A stretch of 64,000 bases of DNA from CAVPMN01 sp963706425 (GTDB lineage Bacteria > Actinomycetota > Acidimicrobiia > Acidimicrobiales > Acidimicrobilacustridaceae): assembly GCA_963706425.1 (NCBI GenBank), contig CAVPMN010000020.1, positions 1,240,001 to 1,304,000 on the forward strand, in the 5' to 3' direction. How positions within the stretch are numbered: the first letter of the stretch is position 1; every line of letters begins with the position of its first letter. The position numbers and the translations under genes are program-made. The notes under the pieces were generated by a model, which searched no databases, had not been told where the DNA came from, and worked only from the letters and a program-made list of their open reading frames with translations. Shown here piece by piece: positions 8,752 to 18,708 of the stretch.

Positions 8752-9922
8752 GTGACCACCCCCACGCTCGCCGGCTACACGGTGCTCGACTTCGCCACCG
8801 TCGGGCCCGCCGCGCGCGCCTCGCGGATGCTCAGCGACTTCGGCGCCGAGGTGGTGAAGATCGGCGCCGTGCCGAAGGCCGGCGCCGTGCAGATCACGCC
8901 GCCCTACTACGCCTACAGCGGCCACCGCGACATGAAGCGCGTGCAGATCGACCTCAAGGCACCCGAGGGCAAGACGGCGTTCCTCGCCCTGGCCGCCGAC
9001 GCCGACGTGGTCATCGAGAGCTTCCGCCCCGGCGTGGTCGACCGCCTGGGCATCGGCTACGACGACGTGCGGGCCGTCAACCCGGCCATCGTCTACTGCT
9101 CGACCACCGGCTACGGCCAGACCGGCCCCTACGCGCAGTGGGCCGGCCACGACGTCAACTACCTGGCCGTCGGCGGCTACCTCGACTGCAGCGAGCGCGC
9201 CCCGGGCGGCAAGCCTCCGCTTCCCGGGCGCCACGGTGGCCGACGCGGCCGCCGGCGGCATGCAGGCCGTCATGGCGATCATGGCCGCGCTGCTGCGGCG
9301 CGCCAGCACCGGCGAGGGGTCCTACCTCGACGTGTCGATCACCGACGGCGTGCTGTCGCTCATGTCGCTCTACGTCGACGAGTACCTCGCCACCGGCACC
9401 GTTCCGGGCCCGGGCCACTACATCCTCACCGGCCGCTACGCCTGCTACGACACCTACCGTTGCGCCGACGACAAGTGGGTGGCGGTCGGCGCCATCGAGC
9501 CGCAGTTCTACGCCAACCTCTGCCGCGCCCTGCGGCTGCGAGCAGTGGATCGACCACCAGCTCGACGACGAGGTGCAGGACCAGATCCGCGCCGACTTCC
9601 GCGCCGCGTTCGCCCGCCGCACCCGCGACGACTGGGTGGCCGAGCTGGCCCCGGCCGACACCTGCGTCTCGCCCGTCTACACCGTGCCCGAGCTGGTCGA
9701 CGACCCCCAGGTCGAGGCCCGCGGTCTCATCGCCGAAGCCGAGCACCCCAACGAGGGCACGTTCCGCCAACTCGGCACGCTGCTCGCCGGCACCGACACC
9801 GACCGGCGCCAGTTCGACGTTGGGCGACGCGCTCGAGACCCACACCGACGAGCTGCTCGTCGGCCGCCGGCCTGCCCGCCGATCGCATCAGCTCGCTCCG
9901 CAAGGAAGGCGTCATCGCATGA
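8752..9922 (+). CDS. CaiB/BaiF family CoA-transferase (frameshifts ~9225, ~9538, ~9820, ~9865)
   Basis: Begins at GTG 8752, five bases after the ACAD stop, and ends overlapping the next ATG (ATGA). Family blocks run in order across four frame changes: SDFGAEVVKI, SFRPGVVDRLGIGYDDV, STTGYGQTGPYAQWAGHD, the nucleophile region YLDVSITDGVLSL, DKWVAVGAIEPQFYANLC, and a C-terminal PADRISSLRKEGVIA. Total ~390 residues, normal for the family. Four indels in one conserved gene without other decay point to base-calling errors. Likely loads CoA on the pathway acid; substrate unknown. Confidence 0.82.
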
Positions 9923-10440
9923 CGAGCACCGACACCGACCTGCCCGCCGACGTGGCCGACCTCATCGGCACCGTGCAGTACGAGATCGCCGGCGAGTTCC
10001 CCGTCGAGCAGGGCTACATCTGGACGAGCTGCTCGTCGGTCGAGAACGGCAACCCGCTCTTCTGGGACCGTGCCGTGGCCGAGGAGATCACCAGCGGCCC
10101 GATCGCGCCGCCCACCATGCTGTCGGTGTGGTTCCGCCCGCATCACTGGGCGCCGGGGCGCACCGAGCAGGCCCTGCCGCTGCAGGTGCACTTCGACCTC
10201 AAGGAGCGCTTCGACCTGCCCGAGGCGGTGATGACCGACAACACCATCGTCTTCCACGAGCCGGTGCGGCCGGGCGACCTGCTGCACACCCACCAGATCC
10301 TCCGGTCGGTGAGCGGCCCGAAGACCACCAAGCTCGGCACCGGCCGCTTCTGGGTCATCGACGTCGAGTACTTCAACCAGAGCGACGAGCTGGTGGGCGT
10401 CGAGAGCTACACCGGCTTCGGCTATCGGAGAGGCGAATGA
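9919..10440 (+). CDS. MaoC-like / FAS1-type dehydratase N-terminal domain protein
   Basis: Intact 173-residue single hot-dog domain. Recognisable segments: CSSVENGNPLFWDRAVAEEITSG, PPTMLSVWFRPHHW and VFHEPVRPGDLLHTHQIL. This resembles the MaoC_dehydrat_N domain, which pairs with a catalytic MaoC domain to hydrate 2-enoyl-CoAs, as in actinobacterial steroid side-chain hydratases (ChsH1/ChsH2-like two-chain enzymes). The catalytic partner is the next gene, whose ATG overlaps this stop. Translationally coupled at both ends. Confidence 0.8.
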   Translation: MTSTDTDLPADVADLIGTVQYEIAGEFPVEQGYIWTSCSSVENGNPLFWDRAVAEEITSGPIAPPTMLSVWFRPHHWAPGRTEQALPLQVHFDLKERFDLPEAVMTDNTIVFHEPVRPGDLLHTHQILRSVSGPKTTKLGTGRFWVIDVEYFNQSDELVGVESYTGFGYRRGE

Positions 10441-10922
10441 CGCACCACCACCGGCATCCGGCTGGGCGACGTCGCGCGTCGGCGATCGCCTGCCCGACGC
10501 TGACCTACGACGTCACGGCCACCACCATCGTGCTCGGCGCGCTGGCGGCCCGCGACTGGCGGCCCATGCACCACGACCACGACTTCGCGGTCAACCGCAA
10601 CGGCACGCAGGACATCTTCCTCAACACCCCCAACCAGGCCGCCTGGTTCGAGCGCTTCATCACCGACTGGACGGGCCCGACCGGTCGGCTCGGCCGCATG
10701 ACCTTCCGCATGAAAGGCTCGGTCTTCCCCGGCGACACCATGGCCTTCGACGCCACGGTCGAGCGCGTCGACACCGACGACGTCGGCTGCGGCTGGGTCG
10801 AGCTGCTCGTGTCGCTCACGGTCGACGGCGAGCTCAAGACCGACTGCCGAGCCCGCGTCGCGGTGCCGGTCGACGACGACGACAATCCCTGGCGCCGGCG
10901 CGGCGACCAGTGGCAGCCCTGA
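10437..10922 (+). CDS. MaoC-like acyl-CoA hydratase, catalytic subunit (frameshifts near N-terminus)
   Basis: About 161 residues, starting ATG 10437 overlapping the previous TGA. The hydratase-2 signature is present: LAARDWRPMHHDHDFA, followed by NGTQDIFLNTPNQAAWFERFITDW and a hot-dog beta sheet. The first 20 codons look scrambled by indels: the expected TTTGIRLGDVA, VGDRLP and TLTYDV segments lie in three different frames between 10440 and 10505. With the preceding gene it should form a heterodimeric 2-enoyl-CoA hydratase. Substrate unknown; a bulky or steroid-derived enoyl-CoA is possible from the operon type. Confidence 0.8.
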   Translation: MTHHHRHPAGRRRASAIACPTLTYDVTATTIVLGALAARDWRPMHHDHDFAVNRNGTQDIFLNTPNQAAWFERFITDWTGPTGRLGRMTFRMKGSVFPGDTMAFDATVERVDTDDVGCGWVELLVSLTVDGELKTDCRARVAVPVDDDDNPWRRRGDQWQP

Positions 10923-10931
10923 GGAGCACCG

Positions 10932-12052
10932 ATGGATCTCGACTTCACCGACGAGCAGGACATGCTGCGCGAGATGGTGCGCGGCGTCTGCACCGACTTC
11001 GCACCGCTCGACGTCGGTGCGCGAGCTCGAGGACGACCCGGTCGGCTATCCCGACGCGTTCTGGAAGCAGCTCGCCGCCCTCGACCTCATCGGGCTCACC
11101 CTGCCCGCCGAGTTCGGCGGCTCCGAGATGACGATGATCGACGCGGCGATCGTCTACGAGGAGCTCGGCCGGTCGCTGGCCCCGTCGCCCCACTTCGCCA
11201 GCGCGGTCATCAGCGCGGGCGTGCTGCTGGCCGCCGGCTCCGACGAGCAGAAGGCGCAGTGGCTGCCGAAGATCGTCAGTGGCGAGGCCATCCTCAGCCC
11301 CGCGTGGATCGAGCCGGGCAACGGCTTCGGCGAGGCGGGCGTGCAGCTGCGCGGCCGAGCGGTCCGGCGACGGCTTGGTGCTCGACGGCGCCAAGTGGCA
11401 CGTGCCGTTCGCCTCGGCGGCCGACCGGTTGGTGGTGCTGGCCCGCAGCGACGCCGGCGTCGAGCTCTTCCTGGTCGATCCCACCGCCGAGGGTGTCACG
11501 CTCGAACAGCAGCTCACCATCGCGTCCGACACGCAGTACGCGGTGACGCTCTCCGGCGTGCGCGTGGGCGCCGCCGACCACATCGGCCCCGACGGCGCCG
11601 GCTGGGCGACGTGGGACGAGGTGCTGCACGACGGCATGATCCTGCTGGCCGCCCAGGCCATGGGCGGCGCCCAGCACGCCCTCGACATCACCGTGCAGTA
11701 CTCGAAGGACCGCGAGCAGTTCGACAAGCCCCTCGGCGCCTTCCAGGCCCTCGCCCACAACATGGCCGACGCCAAGACGGCGGTCGACGGCGGCACCTTG
11801 CTCGTCTACGAGGCGGCCTGGGCGCGGGCGACGGGCCGACCGGTCGACCGGCTGGCACCGATGGCCAAGCTCTTCGCCTGCCAGACCTACCGCGACGTCA
11901 CCGCCATGGCTCAGCAGATCTTCGGCGGCGTGGGCTTCACCCTCGAGTACGAGATCCAGCTCTACTTCCGCCGGGCCAAGCAGCTCGAGATCACGTGGTG
12001 CGACGCCCGCCGCCTCGAGCAGTTGGTGGCTGCTGCGGTGCTCGACGACTGA
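10932..12052 (+). CDS. Acyl-CoA dehydrogenase, second subunit (frameshifts ~11018, ~11360)
   Basis: About 373 residues over three frames: MDLDFTDEQDMLREMVRG, then DPVGYPDAFWKQLAALDLIGLTLP through GSDEQKAQWLPKIVSGEA, then LDGAKWHVPFASAADR to the end. The C-terminal block AQQIFGGVGFTLEYEIQLYFRRAK is typical, but the YEGTS catalytic loop is replaced by QLEITWCDARRLE, so the usual MCAD-type Glu is absent. Short, degenerate ACADs of this kind are known in actinobacteria as partners in alpha2beta2 steroid ACADs; pairing with the ACAD at 7527 is a good inference. Last gene of the operon. Confidence 0.82.
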
Positions 12053-12743
12053 GGGCGCGTCGCCTGAGGGCTCGGCTCGTGATGGCGCCACCGATCTCAC
12101 CGGTGGCCGTGCCCAGCACCGAGCCCACCAGCACGTCACCCGGATAGTGCACACCGGTGTGCACCCGTGAATAGGCCACGGCCGCGGCCACCAGGTGCAG
12201 CACCGGCGCAAGCGCGGGCACCTCACGACTGGCTCCCGCGGCGAACGCGAACGCCGAGGCCGAGTGCCCGGAGGGGAACGACCGCGAGGTGGGCATGCGC
12301 ACGTGGCGCAGCTCGGGGACCGCACCGCCCACCCGATCGGGCCGTGAGCGCTCGGCCACGGGCTTGACCGCCAGGTTGGCCACAGCCGACGCCAGACCCA
12401 CCGACGCCAGGCCGCCGACCGCCGCCCGTCGACCCCGACGGCCGCCCAGCAGTGCGAGGGCGGCGGCGGTGCCCATCCACAGACGCGAGTAGTTGGCCGC
12501 GTGCGAGAGGCGGCGCAGGCTGCGGTCGAGCGTGGGCGTCGGGGTGCGGGCGATGGCGGTGTAGACCGCGATGTCGAGTTGCTCGAGCTGGCGCAGCAGG
12601 TCGCGCGCCGCCCCGCTGCGGCCCGGCACCACCCGGTCGAGACGATCGGCGAACGCTTCGAGCGAGGCCAGCTCGCCGGCGACAGTCTCAGGAGCCCGCT
12701 CGGGCAACGGCGGTTCGATCGGCGTGTCCGCGCCCTCAGCCAT
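11991..12743 (-). CDS. PAP2-superfamily phosphatase
   Basis: About 250 residues from ATG 12743. All three PAP2 motifs are intact: KPVAERSRP (KX6RP), SFPSGHSASAF (PSGH) and SRVHTGVHYPGDV (SRX5HX3D). Several hydrophobic helices surround them, so it is a membrane lipid phosphatase, e.g. phosphatidic acid or polyprenyl-pyrophosphate type. Its ATG overlaps the stop of the upstream acyltransferase gene, so the two form a leftward operon for envelope lipid or glycan modification. The C-terminus as read runs 62 bases into the convergent ACAD gene; the basic low-complexity tail may reflect an indel hiding an earlier stop. Confidence 0.85.
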   Translation of the reverse strand: MAEGADTPIEPPLPERAPETVAGELASLEAFADRLDRVVPGRSGAARDLLRQLEQLDIAVYTAIARTPTPTLDRSLRRLSHAANYSRLWMGTAAALALLGGRRGRRAAVGGLASVGLASAVANLAVKPVAERSRPDRVGGAVPELRHVRMPTSRSFPSGHSASAFAFAAGASREVPALAPVLHLVAAAVAYSRVHTGVHYPGDVLVGSVLGTATGEIGGAITSRALRRRALSRRAPQQPPTARGGGRRTT

Positions 12744-14650
12744 AGAGGTAGCCGACCATGTCCGCGTAGAAGCGGGCGCCCTCGGGTTTGAGGTGCATGC
12801 CGTCGTCGTGGAAGAACTCGGGGTGCTCGTCGCTCCCGCCCTTCCAGTCGAGAAGCTGAACCCCACCATGCCGGCGCGCACCTTCGATGATCACCTGGTT
12901 GTTCGGGTCCTGCCACCCCCGGGGAACCTTGACCGTGATGAACACGATGCGATGGCCCTGCAGCACCTCGACGAGCTGATCGAACTGCGCCGCCGTGAAC
13001 GTGCCGTTGTTGCCGAGGTGCACGACGACGGTTTCACCGAGCACGCCCAGGTCGCGATACCACATGAGCATCTCGATGCCGGTCTGCACCTGCCGGCTGA
13101 CGGCCGCGTCGACCTGCACACCCGGGCCGAGCGCCCGCAACTCGTTGGCCGCACCGAGCATCACCGAATCGCCGATGGCCGTGATCGTGGCCCCTTCGGG
13201 GATCGTGATCGTGGGCGCCGGCGGCGGCGGCTCGGTGACGACGGGAGCGGGCGCGACCGTGGTGGTGCTGGCCGGGTCGAGCGTGGTGGTGGTGGTGCTC
13301 GGGGGCCGCCGTGGTCGTGGTGACGGGGAGATCGGACACCGCCACGATGGGGCCGGTGGAGCCGACGGCCAGGTAGTCGGGCGGCGCCGGGCGCTCCGCC
13401 AGGGCGGCCACGACCGCCAGCGGCACGATGAGGGCGAACGCCCCGATGAGCGCCGTCGCCCAGCGCCTGCGCAGGGCCTGTTTCCGGTAGCCACCGGCTC
13501 CCCGCAGGTCGGCCCAGCGCCGGCTGAGCGCCCCCTTGCGGATGGGGAGCTCGACGAACCGGTAGGACAGCTCGGCGAGGGCGAGGGTGATGGCCAGCCG
13601 CAGCGCGAACAGGGCTGGGCCGTCGAGATCGACATCGAGGCCGGGTCGGGTGAGCTGGAAGACGGGCCAGTGGAACAGGTAGATGCCGTACGAGCGCAGG
13701 CCGAGCCAGCGCAGCGGGGCGATGCCCATCCATCGGCCGAGATGGGCGGCGGGATGCACGATGACCGCGATGACCACGAGCGTGACGAGGTCGAGTCGGA
13801 GGAAGCCGCCCCGATAGAGGCTCGACGAGAACTCGTTGGTGAAGATCAGCATGTGCACCAGCACCGCGAGCGCGGCCACGCCGATGAGATCGAACGCGAC
13901 GGTCATGCCGCGCCCGACCGTGGGCCGCAGTCGCCACGGTGCCCACACGAACGCGAGCGCGCAGCCGAAGAGCAAGCCGGCCGCCCGCGTGTCGGTGCCG
14001 TAGTAGACGCGTGACGGATCGCCACCCGACGGGTCGAAGAGCGCCGCCATCAGCACGGCCGAGCCGATGGCACCGGCCACGACCAGCACGGGGAACCAGC
14101 GGCGGCCGAGCAGCTTCATGCCGCCCACGAAGAGCAGCGGCCACAACAGGTAGAACTGCTCCTCGACGGCGAGCGACCACAGGTGCGCCACGAGCGAGGG
14201 GCGACCGACCACCTCGAAGTAGGACTGGTCGGTGAAGATGTAGGCCCAGTTGTTGACGTAGAAGACCGAGGCCAGCACGTCGCCCCGCAGCCCGGCCACC
14301 TCGTCGGGCAGGAAGATCACCCCGACCAGCAGCACCCCGACCAGCAGCACGAAGAGGGCTGGCAGCAGGCGTCTGGCCCGGCGGATCCAGAACCGGCCGA
14401 GCGAGATGTGGTTGTCGTCGCGCCACTCGGCGAGCAGGAGCGACGTGATCAGGTAGCCCGAGATGACGAAGAACACCTCGACGCCGAGGAAGCCGCCGAC
14501 CATCCACGAGTAGCCGCCGTGGTAGAGCAACACCGAAAAGACCGCCAACGCCCGCAGCCCGTCGAGCCCGGGCAGGTAGGGCAGGCGGCCGGACACCCCC
14601 GAGGGGGCGTTTCGGGGCGCGGCGGTCTGGAGGGTGACCATTCGGACCAT
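12736..14650 (-). CDS. Acyltransferase-3 membrane protein with C-terminal SGNH domain (frameshift ~13300)
   Basis: About 640 residues. Residues 1 to ~370 form the Acyl_transf_3 integral membrane domain with ~10 helices (YLPGLDGLRALAVFSVLLYH, FFVISGYLITSLLL, HLWSLAVEEQFYLLWPLL). A Thr/Pro-rich linker follows, where the frame changes near 13300. The SGNH hydrolase domain then shows GDSVMLG (block I), HLGNNG (block III) and DDGMHLKPEG (block V Asp/His). This OafB/OatA-like architecture transfers acyl groups to surface glycans or peptidoglycan outside the membrane. Start 14650 or 14641; the GAGAGA site fits 14641 better. Operon with the PAP2 gene. Confidence 0.88.
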
Positions 14651-14753
14651 TCTCTCGCGCGAACAGCCGCGTCCTCACGCCATGGTCGAGAAAAGACCCC
14701 CGAGGCCCGGCGGGGACGGGCCGACCATAAGGACCCGCGTTAGCGTGCCCGGC

Positions 14754-15482
14754 GTGGAGAAGCTGGTGTACCTCGTGTGGGAGCGACCGAGCACCGATCC
14801 GGCCGACTGGGGCCGTTCGGTGGCGACGGTGGCCGACAGCCTGTTGTCGCTCGATCCGCGGGGCTTGTCGCTCGTCGTCGACGATGCCGACGCGCAGGTG
14901 AACGCACCGGTGCCGGTGCCCGACGACGAGCTGCCGGTGCGGGCTGCGTTCTCGGTCTGGCTCGACACCCACGACCAACGGCGGCCCTACGAGGAGGCGC
15001 TCGCCGATCTGGGCGTGCGCCGGGCCGGCTACCTCGTCACCGAATCGCTCTGTGAGGACTTCGGCACCACGCCCGACTGGCCAGAGCCGCGCGACTGGCC
15101 CGACGGCCAGCGCTCCCCCGGGCTGAGCGTGCTCACCGTCTTCGACAAGAAGCCCGGCCTGGCCGACGAGACCTTCTACGCCCACTGGTACGGCCATCAG
15201 ACGCCGATGTCGGCCGCCATGCAGCCCCGCATCCGCTATGTGCGCAACGCGGTCGTGCGCCCGATCACCCCGGGAGCGCCGCCGCAGCGAGCGATCGTCG
15301 AGGAGGGTTGGCCGAGCGTCGAGCACCTCACCAACCCGTTCACGTTCTTCGGCACCGACGACGGCGACCGGCTGGGCGAGAACATCCGCATCATGCTCGA
15401 CAGCATGAAGGTGTTCTGCGACGCCGACACGCTGCGCACCTTCACCATGAGCGAATACCTGCTGTGCACCACGCGCCCCTGA
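14754..15482 (+). CDS. EthD-like dimeric alpha-beta barrel protein
   Basis: A 242-residue protein starting with GTG at 14754 (GTG 14745 also possible). Two ferredoxin-like halves are visible. The second, ETFYAHWYGHQTPMSAAMQPRIRYVRNAV, matches the EthD pattern F...W...H.P, with a C-terminal DSMKVFCDADTLRTFTMSEYLL. EthD-domain proteins are found beside P450 and catabolic genes but mostly have no assigned reaction. Overlaps the following PhyH gene by ~19 bases, so co-translated. No catalytic assignment possible. Confidence 0.72.
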   Translation: MEKLVYLVWERPSTDPADWGRSVATVADSLLSLDPRGLSLVVDDADAQVNAPVPVPDDELPVRAAFSVWLDTHDQRRPYEEALADLGVRRAGYLVTESLCEDFGTTPDWPEPRDWPDGQRSPGLSVLTVFDKKPGLADETFYAHWYGHQTPMSAAMQPRIRYVRNAVVRPITPGAPPQRAIVEEGWPSVEHLTNPFTFFGTDDGDRLGENIRIMLDSMKVFCDADTLRTFTMSEYLLCTTRP

Positions 15483-16219
15483 CCGACGCCGAGCTGGCCG
15501 ACTTCGAGCGCGACGGCTACGTCGTGTTGGGTCGGATCATGGACGACGACCAGGTCGACGCGCTGCTCGACGCGGAACGGCGGCACCGTCCCGATCGGGC
15601 CTTCTCGTTGACCGGCTCCGACAGCCGTCTGCTCGTACGCGAGCAACTGTGCAATCAGTCGGTGGCGGTGCGCCGCTTCTGCCTCGAGGGGGCGCACGTC
15701 CCGTTGGTCGGCCAGGTGCTCGGCCCCGACGTGGCGTTCACCCACACGCAGTTCATCACCAAGCTGCCGGGCGACGACGACGACCAGAGCCTCATCCCCC
15801 TGCACCAGGACGACGGCTACGGCACGCTCGACCCGCCACTCGACGTCACGGTGTGGACGGCGCTCACCGACACCGACGAGCGCAACGGCTGTCTCGTGGT
15901 GGTACCCGGGTCGCACGAGCAGGGCATCGTGCGCCACGAGCTCAGCGTGGCCAACCCGGCGCTCATCGAGGCACCGGGCGAGGGAGCGGTGGCCCTCCCG
16001 CTGGCCGCGGGTGAGGCGGTGCTGTTCACCGGGCTCACCCTGCACGGGTCGGGCCCCAACCTCAGCGATCGTGAGCGGGTCGGCCTGCACGCCCGCTACT
16101 GCCATCCGTCGGTGCGCATGCTCGTCCAGGAGGGCAAGCCGGTGCTCGACGATGCCCACTCGTGGATGGTGCTCGGCGAGGCACCCGCCGCCGGTCCCGC
16201 TGTCGTCGAACAGGTCTGA
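15464..16219 (+). CDS. Phytanoyl-CoA dioxygenase (PhyH) family oxygenase
   Basis: About 251 residues; GTG 15464 is the best start, inside the end of the EthD gene. Fe(II)/2-oxoglutarate fold: N-terminal LTDAELADFERDGYVVLGRIMDDD, the metal pair H-x-D in LHQDDGYG, the distal His in GLTLHGSGPNLS and the 2OG-binding Arg shortly after (RERVGLHARY). PGSHEQGI is also typical. Such enzymes hydroxylate acyl-CoAs or small natural products. Neighbouring EthD and RNA methyltransferase genes give no clear pathway. Confidence 0.85.
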   Translation: MHHAPLTDAELADFERDGYVVLGRIMDDDQVDALLDAERRHRPDRAFSLTGSDSRLLVREQLCNQSVAVRRFCLEGAHVPLVGQVLGPDVAFTHTQFITKLPGDDDDQSLIPLHQDDGYGTLDPPLDVTVWTALTDTDERNGCLVVVPGSHEQGIVRHELSVANPALIEAPGEGAVALPLAAGEAVLFTGLTLHGSGPNLSDRERVGLHARYCHPSVRMLVQEGKPVLDDAHSWMVLGEAPAAGPAVVEQV

Positions 16220-16222
16220 ACG

Positions 16223-17335
16223 GTGGCCCGCCGGGCACGCCACGACTGCTTCGCCGTCTGCGCACCGGGGCTGGAGTCGATCGTGGCTGGCGAGCTGGGT
16301 CGCGCTCGGCATCCGTCCCGGCCGCTCGCTTCGTGGCGGGGTCGAGTTCGTGGCCAGCACCCGCCAGCTCTATCTGGCCAACCTGTGGTTGCGCAGCGCC
16401 GCGCGTGTGCTCGTGCGCGTGGCCGACTTTCGGGCCACGTCGTTCGCCAAGCTCGAGCAGGAGGCGGCAGACGTGGAGTGGTCGCGCTGGCTGACCGACG
16501 ACGTGGTGCCGGTGTTCCACGTCTCGTCCAAGGGGTCGCAGCTCTACCACACCGATGCCATCGCCGAACGTCTCGATCGAGTCGTCGCGGGGCTCGGTGC
16601 ACCACCACACGAAGGCGCCACGGAGCAACGCTTCGTCGTCCGAGTGGCACGCGACCAGGTGACCATCAGCGTCGACAGCTCGGGCGACAACCTGCACCGT
16701 CGCGGCTACCGCCAGGCCAGCGCCAAGGCGCCCCTGCGCGAGACGCTTGGCCGCGGCGATGCTGCTGGCGGTCGGTTGGGACGGGTCGAGCCCTCTGGTC
16801 GATCCGTTCTGCGGATCCGGCACCATCGCCATCGAGGCGGCCCTCATCGCGCGCGGCATCGCGCCGGGCTCGGGACGGCGCTTCGCCTTCGGCCACTGGC
16901 CCACGTTCGAGCCCGGCACCTGGGCCAGCGTGACCGGCCAGGCCCAAGCGGCCGCCCTCCTTCGTGCCGACGTCACCATCGTCGGATCCGACCGCGATGC
17001 CGGCGCCGTCGAGTCGGCGATGGCCAACGCCGAGCGGGCCGGCGTGGCGGCACGACATCACGTTCGAGCGACGCAGCATCTCCGACGCCACTGCCCCACC
17101 CGGCGAACCGGGCTGGGTGCTCACCAACCCGCCCTACGGCGGACGCGTCGCGGGCGGGCCCGACCTGCGCGATCTCTACGCCCGCTTCGGTCAGGTGATG
17201 CGAGCCGGGTTCGCCGGGTGGTCGGTGGGCATGCTGGTCGCCGACCGCCGCCTGGCCGGCCACAGCGGTCTGTCGCTGACGCCGGCGTTCGACACGGTCA
17301 ACGGCGGCATCCCCGTGACCCTGCTCGCCGGCTGA
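16223..17335 (+). CDS. THUMP-domain class I RNA methyltransferase, RlmL/Trm14 type (frameshifts ~16300, ~16745, ~17050)
   Basis: GTG 16223, four bases after the PhyH stop. The protein reads ARRARHDCFAVCAPGLESIVAGEL, then FVASTRQLYLANLWLRSAARVLVRVADF (THUMP-type N-terminus). After a frame change come the SAM motif I DPFCGSGTIAIEAAL and motif IV TNPPYGGR. Together they define the RlmL/TrmN/YcbY group of N2-guanosine or m5/m6 RNA methyltransferases. Three indels split it into four frames; all conserved blocks remain in order, length ~370 residues. Probably methylates 23S rRNA or tRNA guanosine; exact position not predictable. Confidence 0.82.
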
Positions 17336-17354
17336 CCCACCGACCCACACCGAC

Positions 17355-17406
17355 CGTTCTGGCAGGCACATCGCACGCTTGGGTGCGCGTTCTGCCTGCC
17401 GGAACG
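17355..17406. terminator. Bidirectional stem-loop between convergent genes
   Basis: 14-base arms (17355-17368 and 17393-17406) pair with one mismatch: CGTTCTGGCAGGCA against TGCCTGCCGGAACG. The loop itself contains CGCAC/GTGCG. It lies exactly between the convergent stops of the RNA methyltransferase and the PLP lyase, so it probably ends both transcripts. Confidence 0.6.
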
Positions 17407-17420
17407 TGGGTTGGAGGGTG

Positions 17421-18689
17421 CTACTCGAGGGTGGCGTAGTTGGTGGAGCGGTCGTCGGTGGTGGTGCCGAGCACCTCGGCCACGCAGTCGGCCAGGTCGC
17501 TCAAGTAGTCGTCGATCACCGGCGCGTTGCCGGCGCTCACCGTCGAGTGCAACGTGTCGGGTGGGGCCTGGCGATCGTGGAACCAACCCTTGGCCAGCAG
17601 GGCGTCGCCGAGGGCGAACACGTCGAGGCGATCCTCCCAGCCGGGCTCGACCGACATGGCCACCAGTTGGGCCTCGGGCTCGCCGAGCACGGTGACGCCG
17701 TCGATGGCCCGGATGCCGGCGACCATGCGATCGCGGGTCTCGATGGTGAGCTTGGTGAGCCGCTCGTAGCCGTCGAGGCCGAGATGGTGCAGCGTGGCCC
17801 ACGCCAAGGCGATGGGCATGCCCGCTCGGGTGCCCTGCATCGACGGCGACGCGTAGAAGCCACCCAACCAGCCGTCGAACACGAACGTCTGATAGCGGCG
17901 CAGGTCCTTGTTGCGGTGCAGGATCACCGACGCGCCCTTGGGCACGTAGCCGAGCTTGTGCAGATCGGCCGAGATGCTGGTGACCCCGGGAACGCGGAAG
18001 TCCCACGGCGCCACGTCGTAGCCGAGCGACTCCATGAACGGCAGCACGAACCCACCCATGCACGCATCGGTGTGGAAGTTGGCCCCCGCCTCGGCGGCGA
18101 CGGCGGCCAGGTCGGGAATGGGGTCGATGACACCCTGCGGATACTGCGGCGCCGAGCCCACCATGAGCACGGTGTTCTCGTCGACCGCGTCGGCCATGGC
18201 GTCGACGTCGGCGCGCCAGTCGGCGCGCACGGGCAGCTTCCGCATCTCGAGCCCGAAGTAGTAGGCGCCTTTGTGGAACGCCGCATGGGCGCTCTCGGCC
18301 ACCACCATGTTGGGCTCGGTGATGTCGCGCTCCTTGCGGCCCCGCTCACGCGCCGCCTTCACCGCCATGAGGATGCTCTCGGTGCCACCCGACGTCATGA
18401 AGCCGGCCGCATCGGGCGCGCCGTGCATGAGGTCGGCCGCGATGCCCACCACTTCCGACTGCATGGCGCCCAGGCTGGGGAACGCCATGGTGTTCAGCGC
18501 ATTCTCGTGCAGGAACTCGACCGCCACTGCGTTCTGCAGCGCGTGCAGCTCGGGCCCGCCGTCGTAGACCATGCCGAACGTGCGGCCGTCCTGCCACCGG
18601 ACGTCGCCCGCCTGCTTGGCCCGCAGCTCGGCGAGGATCTGGTCGTTGGTCAATCCGGCGCGCGGCAGTTCATGGCGAGAGGCAGACAT
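17421..18689 (-). CDS. PLP-dependent aminotransferase-fold lyase, sphingosine-1-phosphate lyase/decarboxylase type
   Basis: Intact 422-residue protein. PLP-lyase signature: N-terminal LHENALNTMAFPSLGAMQSEVV, TSGGTESILMAVKAAR (phosphate-binding), AHAAFHK with the stacking His, HTDACMGGF with the pyridine-N Asp (~208), and the Schiff-base Lys ~245 in SADLHKLGYVPKG. This set matches the S1P-lyase/group II decarboxylase family. The natural substrate could be a phospho-sphingoid base or an amino acid. ATG 18689 is 19 bases from the SurE stop, so it follows SurE in a leftward pair. Confidence 0.85.
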   Translation of the reverse strand: MSASRHELPRAGLTNDQILAELRAKQAGDVRWQDGRTFGMVYDGGPELHALQNAVAVEFLHENALNTMAFPSLGAMQSEVVGIAADLMHGAPDAAGFMTSGGTESILMAVKAARERGRKERDITEPNMVVAESAHAAFHKGAYYFGLEMRKLPVRADWRADVDAMADAVDENTVLMVGSAPQYPQGVIDPIPDLAAVAAEAGANFHTDACMGGFVLPFMESLGYDVAPWDFRVPGVTSISADLHKLGYVPKGASVILHRNKDLRRYQTFVFDGWLGGFYASPSMQGTRAGMPIALAWATLHHLGLDGYERLTKLTIETRDRMVAGIRAIDGVTVLGEPEAQLVAMSVEPGWEDRLDVFALGDALLAKGWFHDRQAPPDTLHSTVSAGNAPVIDDYLSDLADCVAEVLGTTTDDRSTNYATLE

Positions 18690-18708
18690 GGACGACGATC
18701 GTAGGTGG

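Noticed and set aside
8752..9922. CoA-transferase as a pseudogene
   Set aside because: Four indels but all family blocks and the nucleophile region remain in order; assembly error is more likely.
11294..12916. 540-codon minus-strand frame covering the ACAD and PAP2 genes
   Set aside because: Antisense to a real ACAD; only the PAP2 frame shows catalytic motifs.
13280..13310. His-rich run in the acyltransferase-SGNH protein
   Set aside because: Produced by reading through the frameshift in a Thr/Pro linker; not a metal-binding tract.
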